16,725 nucleotides of DNA from Flavobacteriales bacterium UBA2040 (GTDB taxonomy: Bacteria > Bacteroidota > Bacteroidia > Flavobacteriales_D > Crocinitomicaceae): NCBI GenBank assembly GCA_002332715.1, contig DDBE01000099.1:1-16725 (forward strand). Direction: 5' to 3'. A program made the translations under genes and the position numbers. The notes beneath the pieces were generated by a model. The model saw nothing but the letters and a program-made list of their open reading frames with translations. It was not told the DNA's origin and did no database searches. This document shows, piece after piece, positions 7,744 to 14,346 of the stretch (its first letter is position 1; every line of letters starts with the position of its first letter).

Positions 7744-8493
7744 ATGGCTTTAATCCACTCTTTAGAAAAAAACGGTAATTTCTTGTTCAAATATAGAGGA
7801 CAAATACCTATTGTGTTGTTCGCAATGGCAATACCAGTAGTTTACTTTACTAAGTATCAGTTCATTAAAAACGACGACACCTTATTCTGGGTATTGTTGA
7901 TAATCTGTTCGTTAATTTCTTTTATTGGTCAAGCAATCAGAGCGATAGCGATAGGAATGAGTAGTAAATACACTTCTGGACGAAATACGAAAGAACAAGT
8001 AGCGGATGAATTGAACACAAAAGGTATTTATTCTACGGTTCGTCACCCATTGTACCTTGGAAACTATTTTATGTGGATTGGTATCGTGATGTACACCTTC
8101 AATTTTTGGTTTATCATTTTGGTATCGCTTCTATTTTGGTTGTACTACGAGCGCATTATGTTTGCTGAAGAGCGATTTTTGGAGAAGAAGTTTGGCGCGG
8201 AGTATGTGGATTGGTCAATGACTGTGCCGCCCTTCTGGCCAAGTGGTAAAAACTATGTAAAAACACCCATTCCATTTTCAATGAAAACGATTTTAAGAAG
8301 AGAGTATTCTGGTGTAACGGCAACTATTATCGGATTCCTTTTTGTGGACTTATTACGAAATTTCTTTGAAGATTATTCTTTGGAGTGGAATTCGAATTAT
8401 ACAATCGTGCTCGTTGTTGCTTTATCAATATCATTGATTTTAAGAACATTAAAACACAAAACGAAGCTTCTTTTTGAAGAAGATCGTTCTTAA
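7744..8493 (+). CDS. Isoprenylcysteine carboxyl methyltransferase-type integral membrane protein
   Basis: The 249-residue protein has about six hydrophobic helices (roughly 22-38, 46-70, 106-121, 122-142, 184-202, 215-234). The signature RHPLYLGNYFMWIG (about 100-113), followed by YYERIMFAEERFLEKKFGAEYVDW and VPPFWPS, is the SAM-binding C-terminal region shared by the isoprenylcysteine carboxyl methyltransferase and phospholipid N-methyltransferase (PEMT) families: RHP, then E-x-R...E, then Y..W. Bacterial relatives are annotated only as methyltransferase-family membrane proteins, and the substrate (a lipid, an isoprenoid or an exported small molecule) is not known. Two extra helices after the catalytic segment go beyond the minimal family length. 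It is transcribed divergently from the START-like gene across 83 nt. I see no clear -7 box on the plus strand there. Confidence 0.8.
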   Translation: MALIHSLEKNGNFLFKYRGQIPIVLFAMAIPVVYFTKYQFIKNDDTLFWVLLIICSLISFIGQAIRAIAIGMSSKYTSGRNTKEQVADELNTKGIYSTVRHPLYLGNYFMWIGIVMYTFNFWFIILVSLLFWLYYERIMFAEERFLEKKFGAEYVDWSMTVPPFWPSGKNYVKTPIPFSMKTILRREYSGVTATIIGFLFVDLLRNFFEDYSLEWNSNYTIVLVVALSISLILRTLKHKTKLLFEEDRS

Positions 8494-8527
8494 GCAACAG
8501 AAAAATTAAAAAATCACTTTTCTGAGC

Positions 8528-8556
8528 TTGGCAAATTCAAAAAACCATTATATTTG
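8528..8556 (+). promoter_or_regulatory. Promoter of the tRNA-Met transcript
   Basis: TTG (8528-8530), an 18-nt spacer and TATATTTG (8549-8556) match the Bacteroidota TTG-N17-23-TAnnTTTG consensus in full. Transcription should start near 8561-8564, leaving about 140 nt of leader before the tRNA. Confidence 0.72.
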
Positions 8557-8585
8557 CACCCCGAAACAGACAAAGTTTTAGGAAA

Positions 8586-8620
8586 TGGCGATCCCGATAT
8601 GGGTCGGGGCAAGGTCGCCA
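8586..8620 (+). ncRNA. Nested hairpin in the leader of the tRNA-Met transcript
   Basis: An outer 6-bp stem TGGCGA/TCGCCA (8586-8591 with 8615-8620) encloses an inner 5-bp stem CCCGA/TCGGG (8593-8597 with 8604-8608), the latter with a TATGGG loop. All pairs are perfect and unusually GC-rich for the local base composition. I do not recognise the family. It may be a processing signal, a small RNA, or the remnant of another structural RNA. Confidence 0.4.
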
Positions 8621-8640
8621 AGTTAGTTTATAAGCTCAAA

Positions 8641-8680
8641 TATGGCGAGGTAGCTTCCGCCGCGGCGGAGATAGAGCGCC
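8641..8680 (+). pseudogene. Partial, interrupted duplicate of the tRNA-Met 5' half
   Basis: Fifteen bases at 8641-8655 (TATGGCGAGGTAGCT) are identical to 8701-8715 at the start of the intact tRNA-Met, and nine bases at 8672-8680 (TAGAGCGCC) are identical to 8724-8732, the far side of its D-arm. Between them the normal 8-base D-loop segment is replaced by 16 bases consisting of a 14-bp palindrome plus GA. Anticodon and T arms are absent, so this cannot be a functional tRNA. Confidence 0.6.
8656..8669. repeat. Perfect 14-bp GC-rich palindrome TCCGCCGCGGCGGA
   Basis: The 14 bases read the same on both strands and are 12/14 G+C in an AT-rich neighbourhood. They sit exactly where the D-loop of the duplicated tRNA fragment should be. 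This looks like a short palindromic insertion, perhaps a dispersed repeat; other genomic copies cannot be tested here. Confidence 0.7.
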
Positions 8681-8703
8681 AAAATAGAAGTTGTAAAATA
8701 TAT

Positions 8704-8777
8704 GGCGAGGTAGCTCAGTTGGTTAGAGCGCCGGATTCATAACCCGGAGGTCGGGAGTTCAAATCTCCCTCTCGCTA
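8704..8777 (+). tRNA. tRNA-Met (anticodon CAT)
   Basis: All four arms fold: acceptor GGCGAGG with TCTCGCT (G-T wobbles at 1-72 and 7-66), D-stem GCTC/GAGC, anticodon stem CCGGA/CCCGG around the loop TTCATAA (anticodon at 8738-8740, one A-C pair at the loop end), variable AGGTC, and T-stem GGGAG/CTCCC with loop TTCAAAT. The discriminator is A77 and CCA is not encoded. The three consecutive G-C pairs of an initiator tRNA are missing, so it is an elongator-type tRNA. A lysidine-modified tRNA-Ile(CAT) is less likely but not excluded. Confidence 0.93.
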
Positions 8778-8778
8778 C

Positions 8779-8809
8779 AAAAGGTTCAGTATTACACTGA
8801 ACCTTTTTT
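8779..8809 (+). terminator. Rho-independent terminator after tRNA-Met
   Basis: A perfect 8-bp stem GGTTCAGT/ACTGAACC (8783-8790 with 8796-8803) with a 5-nt loop is followed by six T and preceded by four A, so it could act on both strands. It begins two bases after the tRNA discriminator base. Confidence 0.9.
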
Positions 8810-8810
8810 G

Positions 8811-9047
8811 TACAATAGATTTTGGTTGAGAGTTCATAACGTCTTTACAGCTATATGGTTCGGGGTTCTCTCGAAATGATAGGTTCAGAATAGAACTTGA
8901 CTTATATTTTAAGGAAAAGTATGTTGAGAATTCAAAACTATGTGCCTAAGTAATCTTCTTCAAAGCAAAAAAGTGACTGTAGCCCAATTATAAACAAGTT
9001 TAGCAGGTTGGTTAATTCTTTTGGCTGTTATTGATTAATTTTTTCAC
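8811..9047. other. Gene-free stretch
   Basis: I see no convincing gene, RNA or repeat in this AT-rich stretch between the tRNA terminator and the STAS-domain remnant; all frames on both strands are broken by stops. It may be decayed coding DNA belonging to the same rearrangement, but no homologous fragment could be recognised. Confidence 0.5.
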
Positions 9048-9218
9048 TTATTTTCTGTTTGCCAATGGGTGTTTGAAAAACGGTTTGTGATTATCATATC
9101 CTATGATTTGGCAAATTTGCCCATTTTCTATTTTCTCATTTTGATATTTGTGGATAAAACTCATAAACGAGTGGTCAATCAACTTTGTTTTTCCGAAATC
9201 AACAATAATATTATTCTC
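9048..9218 (-). pseudogene. Remnant of a SulP-type anion transporter: C-terminal STAS domain end
   Basis: The minus-strand frame from 9218 to a TAA at 9048 encodes 56 residues matching the end of the STAS domain found at the C-terminus of Bacteroidota SulP transporters: NNIIVDFGKTKLIDHSFM, then a helix FIHKYQNEK, then CQIIGYDNHKPFFKHPLANRK and stop. The phosphate/nucleotide-loop motif (DFGKTKLIDHS) and the final HPLANRK are characteristic. The membrane transporter part and most of the STAS domain are missing: the frame is closed by a TGA just upstream (9219-9221), and the DNA beyond it encodes a different protein in another frame. There is no start codon before the STAS strand, so this is a dead fragment. 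It overlaps the 3' end of the lipoprotein reading frame. Confidence 0.68.
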
Positions 9219-9439
9219 TCAATCAGGTCTTTACGTGTGTCGTTAATTGACAATGTTGACTCTGAATTCGTCGCGAAATCAGGCGTAATGATGTTCGTTG
9301 GTAAATTGATTCCTGTAGAACTAGGAATGGTAAAATCGGTATCATAAACGATATCGAATTGGGTAAGTTTGTTCAGTTTTTTGCAAGATGAGAAACTAAA
9401 GGCTATAAGCAAAAGGAGGAGAGATGTGTATTTAATCAT
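9179..9439 (-). CDS. Small lipoprotein, probably 3'-truncated
   Basis: From the ATG at 9439 the 86-residue product begins MIKYTSLLLLLIAFSFSSCKK, a type II signal peptide with lipobox FSSC and the lipidated Cys at 19. It would be anchored in an envelope membrane. An upstream in-frame ATG at 9511 would place the signal peptide internally and overlap the M3 peptidase gene, so I reject it. The mature part (FDIVYDTDFTIPSSTGINLP, then SESTLSINDTRKDLIERI) resembles, from memory, a lipoprotein family of about 170 residues, whose second half is missing here. The last dozen residues are read out of frame through sequence that encodes a SulP STAS domain in another frame, so the native C-terminus appears to have been lost by deletion or recombination. 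It follows the M3 peptidase gene by 49 nt. It may still be translated, but is probably not functional. Confidence 0.6.
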   Translation of the reverse strand: MIKYTSLLLLLIAFSFSSCKKLNKLTQFDIVYDTDFTIPSSTGINLPTNIITPDFATNSESTLSINDTRKDLIERIILLLISEKQS

Positions 9440-9488
9440 GGTTTGAGCTTCTGATGTATTACTAAGAAATAAAAGTTGTTTTAGTTTG

Positions 9489-11201
9489 TTAGGACACTTT
9501 TTTAAGTTCATTTTGAACGAATTGAGCTAAACTTTGGACTGTTTTTGAACTAAAATCGAATTTTAAATTGGCCGTTTCATAGATAGTCGGAATATCTTTT
9601 GTGTATCCTAAAGCGAGAGCTGCCTTGTAATCTGCTATTGCTTTTTCTTTATTCTGTAAAGCGTTTTTCCAGACTCCAATAGCACCCAATTGCGAAATAC
9701 CATATTCGATATAATAAAATGGAACTTCAAACAAATGCAATTGACGATGCCAAGCATACGTGCGACTTTCTTCATACCCAGCCCAATCGACAAATGGATT
9801 CCCATAATCCTCTTGCAGTTTCTTCCAATACGTTTTTCGTTCTTCTCTGGAGTGTGTTGGGTTTTCATAAATCCAATGTTGGAAAGCATCGATGGTTGCA
9901 ATCCACGGCAATACTCTTAAAATACCGACCAATTGTTCTTTTTTTGCCCTGTTCAGCTCGTCTTGGTTGTCATAAAAAGCATTCCAGTTGTCCATAGAAA
10001 GTAACTCCATGGACATAGAGGCCAATTCAGCTACTTCTGAGGGTAAATTCTTGAAAGAGGTCAAATCCAAATCACGAGAAAGGAAAGAATGAACCGCATG
10101 CCCACCTTCGTGAATCATGGTAACCACATCGCGTTGAGCACTCGCAGCATTCATGAAAATAAACGGAACGCCGATTTCATACAGAGGATAATTATATCCA
10201 CCAGGCGCTTTTCCAGCTTTCGAATCCAGATCCAAATGCTTCATTTCGTCCATCGTTTGAAGACAATCGCCAAAAAACGGGTCGATTTCCTTAAAAATAG
10301 ATTTCGTTGTATTCAACAGTTCTTTTCCATCTTTAAAGGGGACAAGTGGCTCTTTTCCGTCAGGATCTACTTCGCTATCCCAAGGTTTGATGCGTTCTTT
10401 GCCCATTTTGTTCGCATGTTCTTTTTGAATTTCTTGCACCATAGGTACGATGTGCTCCTTTATGGCAGCATGAAAATCAAAACAATCTTCTTTTGTATAA
10501 TCGAATCGACCGAGTTCATCAAACTTGTAATCTCTGTAATTCTTATAACCAGCGTTCACGGCAATTTTATGCCGAAGGACAATTAAATCATCAAACAATT
10601 GTTCTAAGGCTTCCACATCTTCAGATCGACGACTGACCATTTTCTGAAAAGCTTCCTTTCGAATGACTTCATCTTGCTTTTTCAATAGATTTGACGCTTG
10701 TTGCATCGTCAGTGTTTCACCTTCCCATTCTATGCTTTGCGCAGCAGATATAGTTCCGTATTCTTTGCTTTTTTCTTGGGATTGCGTCTTCAGAGGAATA
10801 TTTTCTTCGCGAAAAAGTTCTATGCTTTTTTGAACTGATCTAAAATAGATTTTATAGGCATCGTTGTTTTCAAGTTCTTTCTTGAATTGACTGTTCATGA
10901 GTTTTTTGTTCAATAAATCATCGAACGGTGCCATTTTTGGAGCTATTTCAGTCACGAAAAACGAATAATCTAAAGATAATTGCTCATCCTTCGTATCGAT
11001 TGTCATTTTAATATAGCGCCAAGCCATGTCTTCCTCTAAAATGGCCTCCAATTCACTTTGATCTCTCAACCAATTTTTAAAAGATTCTAGATTATCAATT
11101 TTACGATCAACCAAATCTTTAAAATAACCTTCAATTTTCAACCAATCATCAATAATTAATCCTTCAGCTACGAAATTTCTTTTGGGTGCGGTTATTTTCA
11201 T
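9489..11201 (-). CDS. M3-family oligoendopeptidase (zinc metallopeptidase)
   Basis: The 570-residue protein carries the zincin motif HEGGH (364-368) within TMIHEGGHAVHSFLS, followed by the conserved SEVAELASMSMELL segment (388-401), which supplies the third zinc ligand (a Glu at about 389-392). Upstream RKEAFQKMVSRR, NAGYKNYRDYKFDELGRFDYT and KAPGGYNYPLYEIGVPFIFMN are typical of M3/PepF oligoendopeptidases; downstream YGNPFVDWAGYEESRTYAWHRQLHLFEVPFYYIEYGISQLGA includes the Tyr/His residues that stabilise the substrate. The length is normal for the family. There is no signal peptide, so it probably trims short peptides in the cytoplasm. The gene starts 12 nt past the terminator of the DUF5606 gene, and no TAnnTTTG box is visible in front of it, so its promoter is unclear; read-through from DUF5606 is possible. 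Confidence 0.94.
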   Translation of the reverse strand: MKITAPKRNFVAEGLIIDDWLKIEGYFKDLVDRKIDNLESFKNWLRDQSELEAILEEDMAWRYIKMTIDTKDEQLSLDYSFFVTEIAPKMAPFDDLLNKKLMNSQFKKELENNDAYKIYFRSVQKSIELFREENIPLKTQSQEKSKEYGTISAAQSIEWEGETLTMQQASNLLKKQDEVIRKEAFQKMVSRRSEDVEALEQLFDDLIVLRHKIAVNAGYKNYRDYKFDELGRFDYTKEDCFDFHAAIKEHIVPMVQEIQKEHANKMGKERIKPWDSEVDPDGKEPLVPFKDGKELLNTTKSIFKEIDPFFGDCLQTMDEMKHLDLDSKAGKAPGGYNYPLYEIGVPFIFMNAASAQRDVVTMIHEGGHAVHSFLSRDLDLTSFKNLPSEVAELASMSMELLSMDNWNAFYDNQDELNRAKKEQLVGILRVLPWIATIDAFQHWIYENPTHSREERKTYWKKLQEDYGNPFVDWAGYEESRTYAWHRQLHLFEVPFYYIEYGISQLGAIGVWKNALQNKEKAIADYKAALALGYTKDIPTIYETANLKFDFSSKTVQSLAQFVQNELKKVS

Positions 11202-11212
11202 GATTTATCGAA

Positions 11213-11246
11213 TAAAAAAGTCGTCCCATTAGTAACGAGACGACTT
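11213..11246 (-). terminator. Rho-independent terminator of the DUF5606 gene
   Basis: On the minus strand an 8-bp perfect stem AAGTCGTC/GACGACTT (11246-11239 with 11225-11218) with a 13-nt loop runs into a six-T stretch. It lies 20 nt past the DUF5606 stop codon and ends just before the M3 peptidase start codon. Confidence 0.78.
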
Positions 11247-11266
11247 GTTAATATGTTTAATTTGAA

Positions 11267-11866
11267 TTATTTTCCTCGTCCAGCTCCACTTTTGGGTTGC
11301 GCTACTTTTTTGGGAGCACTAGTTTTAGGTGCTGATTTAGATTTAGGAGCAGCTTTCGGTTTAGCAGTTGTTTTTGCCTTCGGCTTAGCTGCTTTTTTTA
11401 CTTCTTTATCTTCCTTATCACCATCTTTCGCTGTAGCTTGTTTTGCTTTCGGTTTTTCTTTTGCAACTTCTTCTTTTTCGTCGGATTTCCCTAATTCACC
11501 TGCTTTGTGCAACATATTGTACCACATGAAAACCTTCTTGATATCCGATGAATAAACACGTTCTTGATCGAAATCAGGAAGAACTTCTATCAAATACCCA
11601 GTCAACTTATCTTCACTTTCCTTGTGTGAAATACAAGTAGCGCCTTTTTCTTTTTTAAAGATGGCATCGAATATTTCACTCAGTGGTTTGTCCTCACTAT
11701 AGGTGTAAATACTAATGTCTTCCAACGCAGAAACTCTATCGGACGCGTATGCTGGAAAGCGTTTCTTGTCCTGTAAAGATTCTACAATAATGTTGTTTTT
11801 ACCTTGAGCAACAACTTTAAAAAGTCCTGGTCTGCCTGAAATGGAAATGATTCCGGAAATCGTCAT
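11267..11866 (-). CDS. DUF5606 protein with basic Lys/Ala/Pro-rich tail
   Basis: Residues 1-125 match the DUF5606 domain of Bacteroidota: MTISGIISISGRPGLFKVVAQGKNNIIVESL, KKRFPAYASDRVSALEDISIYT, then VFMWYNMLHKAGEL. The domain has no known function. The last ~75 residues (about 126-199) are low complexity, made almost entirely of K, A, P, S, E and D, acidic-mixed first and then repeated KPKA/APK-type units, ending in SGAGRGK. Such tails resemble those of histone H1-like and other nucleic-acid-binding proteins and are likely unstructured. There is no signal peptide. The start ATG lies 22 nt after a good -7 box, and a terminator follows, so it may be a single-gene unit. Confidence 0.88.
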   Translation of the reverse strand: MTISGIISISGRPGLFKVVAQGKNNIIVESLQDKKRFPAYASDRVSALEDISIYTYSEDKPLSEIFDAIFKKEKGATCISHKESEDKLTGYLIEVLPDFDQERVYSSDIKKVFMWYNMLHKAGELGKSDEKEEVAKEKPKAKQATAKDGDKEDKEVKKAAKPKAKTTAKPKAAPKSKSAPKTSAPKKVAQPKSGAGRGK

Positions 11867-11887
11867 TTGATGTTTTTAATTTGAGTC

Positions 11888-11914
11888 CAAAAATATAAAA
11901 ATCTTCGAGTGCAA
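11888..11914 (-). promoter_or_regulatory. Promoter of the DUF5606 gene
   Basis: On the minus strand TTG (11914-11912), a 16-nt spacer and TATTTTTG (11895-11888) fit the Bacteroidota promoter pattern, with a spacer one base shorter than the usual 17-23. The expected transcript start leaves a leader of about 15 nt. It is squeezed into the 49-nt gap after the upstream protease gene. Confidence 0.55.
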
Positions 11915-11915
11915 G

Positions 11916-14246
11916 CTATTGGATAATGATTTTTAATTGCACAACATCGTTTTTAGTTACGATATCGAGAAAATATGTGCCAACAACACCTTCATTAATA
12001 ATAAACTGTCCTTTGGAAATTTGTTCTGTTTTCACGGATTTACCGAACATGTCAATTGCTTGAACCTCAAAAATGTTTTCGTCGCTTTCTATCCAAATTT
12101 GACCAACAGTTGGGTTTGGATATACTTTAATTTTTATTTGATCTAAATCATTCAGTCCCGCTAACCCGAAGAAAGGCGCAGAGTATGATGGGCAGCCATC
12201 TGTGCTGACCACATAAACTTGGTAGAATCCATCGGGGTTAAAAAGCGAGATATTTTGATTTGTAGCGCCCAAAATATCTAAACTATCTTTTTGCCATTGA
12301 TAATTTATAGCTACGCTAGAACTTAACACAAATCCAGATTGAGAAATGTTAGGTACAGGTTCAACTGCAGTCGTTAAAAGTAAGTCTAAAGCATTTGCCT
12401 TGCCATAACCAAAGGCATTGTTGGGCACAACTCCTGTAAATCCATCTGTATAAGCTGTAGAAGTGAGCAAAGTTTTAAAAGTAGAGTAGGTACCAAACGG
12501 ACATTTTTCTAAAAATAAAGCGGCAATTCCAGCAATCACTGGACTAGCCATGCTTGTTCCGCCATTTCTAACGTGCCATCCACCTGAATCTACTGCACTC
12601 CATGAAGCCATGTCGTTTAACATCCAAAGAGGCCCGGCCGATAAGGAAACATCTCCGTGAGCCGTAATATCAGGTTTTGTGACTCCTAAGCGACTTGGAC
12701 CTTTAGCGGAATTAGGACTTAGTTGACCAACCGATGAAGGAAAGGGTGTATATAAATTTCCATTCTTATCAATATGGTGTGCTCGATTTCTTGCATTTGC
12801 AGTTGAGATTATCATTTCTGAACAGTTCCAACTTGAAACGATGGTCTGTAAGGAGTCCGGTAGCTGATAATGTGTGATTGCCGGCATTTGGACAATTGTA
12901 GGCAAACCAGTAGATACAATATTATTCAAACCTATGGCAGTTCCACTCCATAAATCGTAGTTACCAGAGCCCTTGGTCATAAATCGATAGAAATAGCTTG
13001 TAGAGTCTACACTTGTGAAAAGTACTTCCATATGAAAGTTTGGGCCTTCTATTTCCTTGTAGATTTCCATAGCGGCAATTTGCTGACCACTAGAATTGAA
13101 AATGGTATCGTAAATAGGATTAGTACCAAAGCTGTCATATGAATTTTGAAATGTCGTTGTTCCTCTTAAAGAGAAATTAGGACTTGTTTTATCCGCTCCG
13201 AACGCAAAATCAATGGTATGTGCAGTTGTAGTATCCGTCCAATAATCAAAATAGATTGTATTTGCCCCAAGTTGACCACTCGGATTGTTCTCGAACCAAG
13301 TGAAAGTAGTGTCTGAGCTCACATTTCCATTAACATGATATTTCCCCCATTGACCCGAATTTCCTGCTGCACAAACGATAATTCTACCTGGCTGAGCGTT
13401 GACCAATCCTTCCATGTAATCTGATGCGGGGTCGTTTCCGTCATGACTGCCTAAATAAGAACCAATACTCAAGTTTACGACTGCAGGCATGTTGTATTCA
13501 TCCGCAATTTTAAAGATGTAATCACAAGCATCAGCTACTGTTAATGTCCAGTTGGGCAGCTGGAAATTTGTCTCAACGATGACGATATTGGCATCTGGAG
13601 CTATTCCTTTATTTGTCCCATTGGCCATTCCATTTCCAGCAGCACAGCCAGCCACAGTTGTGCCATGAGCACTGTTGTCCATGCTGGTAATTGTTCCGTT
13701 ATTAATGTCTGTGCTATCCCACTCTTGGCCGTAGTTGTAGGGCATCGGTGAGTTAGGCCCTGTCATACTATGGTCCCAATATCTTAAAACTCTTGTTTTT
13801 CCAGTTGTATCCAAAAAATCGGGATGGTTGTAATCCAATCCAGTGTCTACAAAACCAATCAATACATTCTTTCCAGTATAAGCTGAAGTGAGCCCTCCGA
13901 CTCCCATATGAACCGAATCTGCAGAATGATGACCTCGAACCGTGTCATTCAATAAAGCAGGTGGTGCAAATTCAAAATGAAAGACAATTAATTCTTTTGT
14001 CTTCATTTTGTCTGAAATCCAAGTAGGAGTGGTGGTGATGAAGAGCCAATCGGTACTCTCATACTTTAAAAAAATGTTTTCTTTTTCCAAAAGCACACGG
14101 TTTTTTACTGTATTGTCAATGCAAAAAGTGGTTGGTGCATTGGGATGTTCCTTCAATACCTTATCGAAACCAATGCCTTGCGAAAAGGAAATAGACGTGC
14201 AAAAAAAGGTAAGAATCAGGCTGTTGAAAAGGTGTGTTGTGCTCAT
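11916..14246 (-). CDS. Secreted S8 (subtilisin-like) serine peptidase with T9SS sorting domain
   Basis: The 776-residue protein has a signal peptide (hydrophobic to about residue 19, probable cut after SFS, residue 22), then a propeptide-like region. The S8 triad is complete: Asp134 in VLIGFVDTGLDYNHPDF, His194 in NSAHGTTVAG and Ser565 in GGTSMASPVIAG, with oxyanion Asn296 in CAAGNSG. Asn296 and Ser565 are about 270 residues apart, so a beta-rich domain of some 200 residues (about 300-520) is inserted in the protease, as in the jellyroll-bearing CspA/C-like subtilases. After the catalytic domain come an Ig/PKD-like stretch (about 630-692) and the C-terminal type A sorting domain (about 704-776, with KVYPNPTVGQ). 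This implies export by Sec and then T9SS delivery to the cell surface or medium. Likely a nutritional or surface protease. It is divergent from the second subtilase gene. Confidence 0.93.
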   Translation of the reverse strand: MSTTHLFNSLILTFFCTSISFSQGIGFDKVLKEHPNAPTTFCIDNTVKNRVLLEKENIFLKYESTDWLFITTTPTWISDKMKTKELIVFHFEFAPPALLNDTVRGHHSADSVHMGVGGLTSAYTGKNVLIGFVDTGLDYNHPDFLDTTGKTRVLRYWDHSMTGPNSPMPYNYGQEWDSTDINNGTITSMDNSAHGTTVAGCAAGNGMANGTNKGIAPDANIVIVETNFQLPNWTLTVADACDYIFKIADEYNMPAVVNLSIGSYLGSHDGNDPASDYMEGLVNAQPGRIIVCAAGNSGQWGKYHVNGNVSSDTTFTWFENNPSGQLGANTIYFDYWTDTTTAHTIDFAFGADKTSPNFSLRGTTTFQNSYDSFGTNPIYDTIFNSSGQQIAAMEIYKEIEGPNFHMEVLFTSVDSTSYFYRFMTKGSGNYDLWSGTAIGLNNIVSTGLPTIVQMPAITHYQLPDSLQTIVSSWNCSEMIISTANARNRAHHIDKNGNLYTPFPSSVGQLSPNSAKGPSRLGVTKPDITAHGDVSLSAGPLWMLNDMASWSAVDSGGWHVRNGGTSMASPVIAGIAALFLEKCPFGTYSTFKTLLTSTAYTDGFTGVVPNNAFGYGKANALDLLLTTAVEPVPNISQSGFVLSSSVAINYQWQKDSLDILGATNQNISLFNPDGFYQVYVVSTDGCPSYSAPFFGLAGLNDLDQIKIKVYPNPTVGQIWIESDENIFEVQAIDMFGKSVKTEQISKGQFIINEGVVGTYFLDIVTKNDVVQLKIIIQ

Positions 14247-14255
14247 TATTAATTG

Positions 14256-14288
14256 ATGGTTTATTATAAAATTAAGCTAAAAAACCAT
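14256..14288. repeat. 7-bp inverted repeat in the divergent protease intergenic region
   Basis: ATGGTTT (14256-14262) and AAACCAT (14282-14288) flank 19 AT-rich bases in the 98-nt gap between the two subtilase genes. Its position would suit an operator shared by both promoters, but the arms are short and AT-rich. Confidence 0.25.
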
Positions 14289-14321
14289 AATTTAGCGAAG
14301 AATTAGAATAGAATTTTAAAC

Positions 14322-14346
14322 TTTTACGAATCAAAATTTTACGAAT
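14322..14346 (+). repeat. 10-bp direct repeat overlapping a start codon
   Basis: TTTTACGAAT occurs at 14322-14331 and again at 14337-14346, a 15-nt period; the second copy runs into the ATG of the plus-strand subtilase. It may be a translational or protein-binding site, or a small tandem duplication. Confidence 0.4.

Noticed and set aside
8589..8740. CRISPR-like repeats
   Set aside because: The repeated pieces are two parts of a tRNA at unequal distances (60 and 52 nt), with no regular spacers and no cas genes nearby.
8554..8742. 62-codon plus-strand reading frame
   Set aside because: It runs through the leader hairpin, the tRNA fragment and into the tRNA-Met itself, and its product resembles no protein; it is a by-product of RNA sequence.
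8704..8777. Initiator tRNA-fMet
   Set aside because: It lacks the three consecutive G-C pairs in the anticodon stem and the mismatched first acceptor pair typical of initiators; it is elongator type.
8811..9047. Possible carbonic anhydrase remnant next to the SulP fragment
   Set aside because: SulP genes often neighbour carbonic anhydrase genes, so I looked for one, but found only a very short and unconvincing resemblance broken by stops.
9069..9347. 92-codon plus-strand reading frame
   Set aside because: It lies antisense to the STAS remnant and the lipoprotein gene, both of which have recognisable minus-strand sequence; the plus-strand product has no recognisable domain.
9440..9511. Upstream start (ATG at 9511) for the lipoprotein
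   Set aside because: It would put 24 residues before the signal peptide and overlap the M3 peptidase gene; the ATG at 9439 gives a normal lipoprotein signal.
10089..10586. 165-codon plus-strand reading frame
   Set aside because: It is antisense to the zinc-binding core of the M3 peptidase gene and its product looks like a shadow translation.
11253..11555. 100-codon plus-strand reading frame rich in Ala, Phe and Leu
   Set aside because: It is the antisense image of the Lys/Ala/Pro repeats in the DUF5606 tail; the hydrophobic composition is an artefact.
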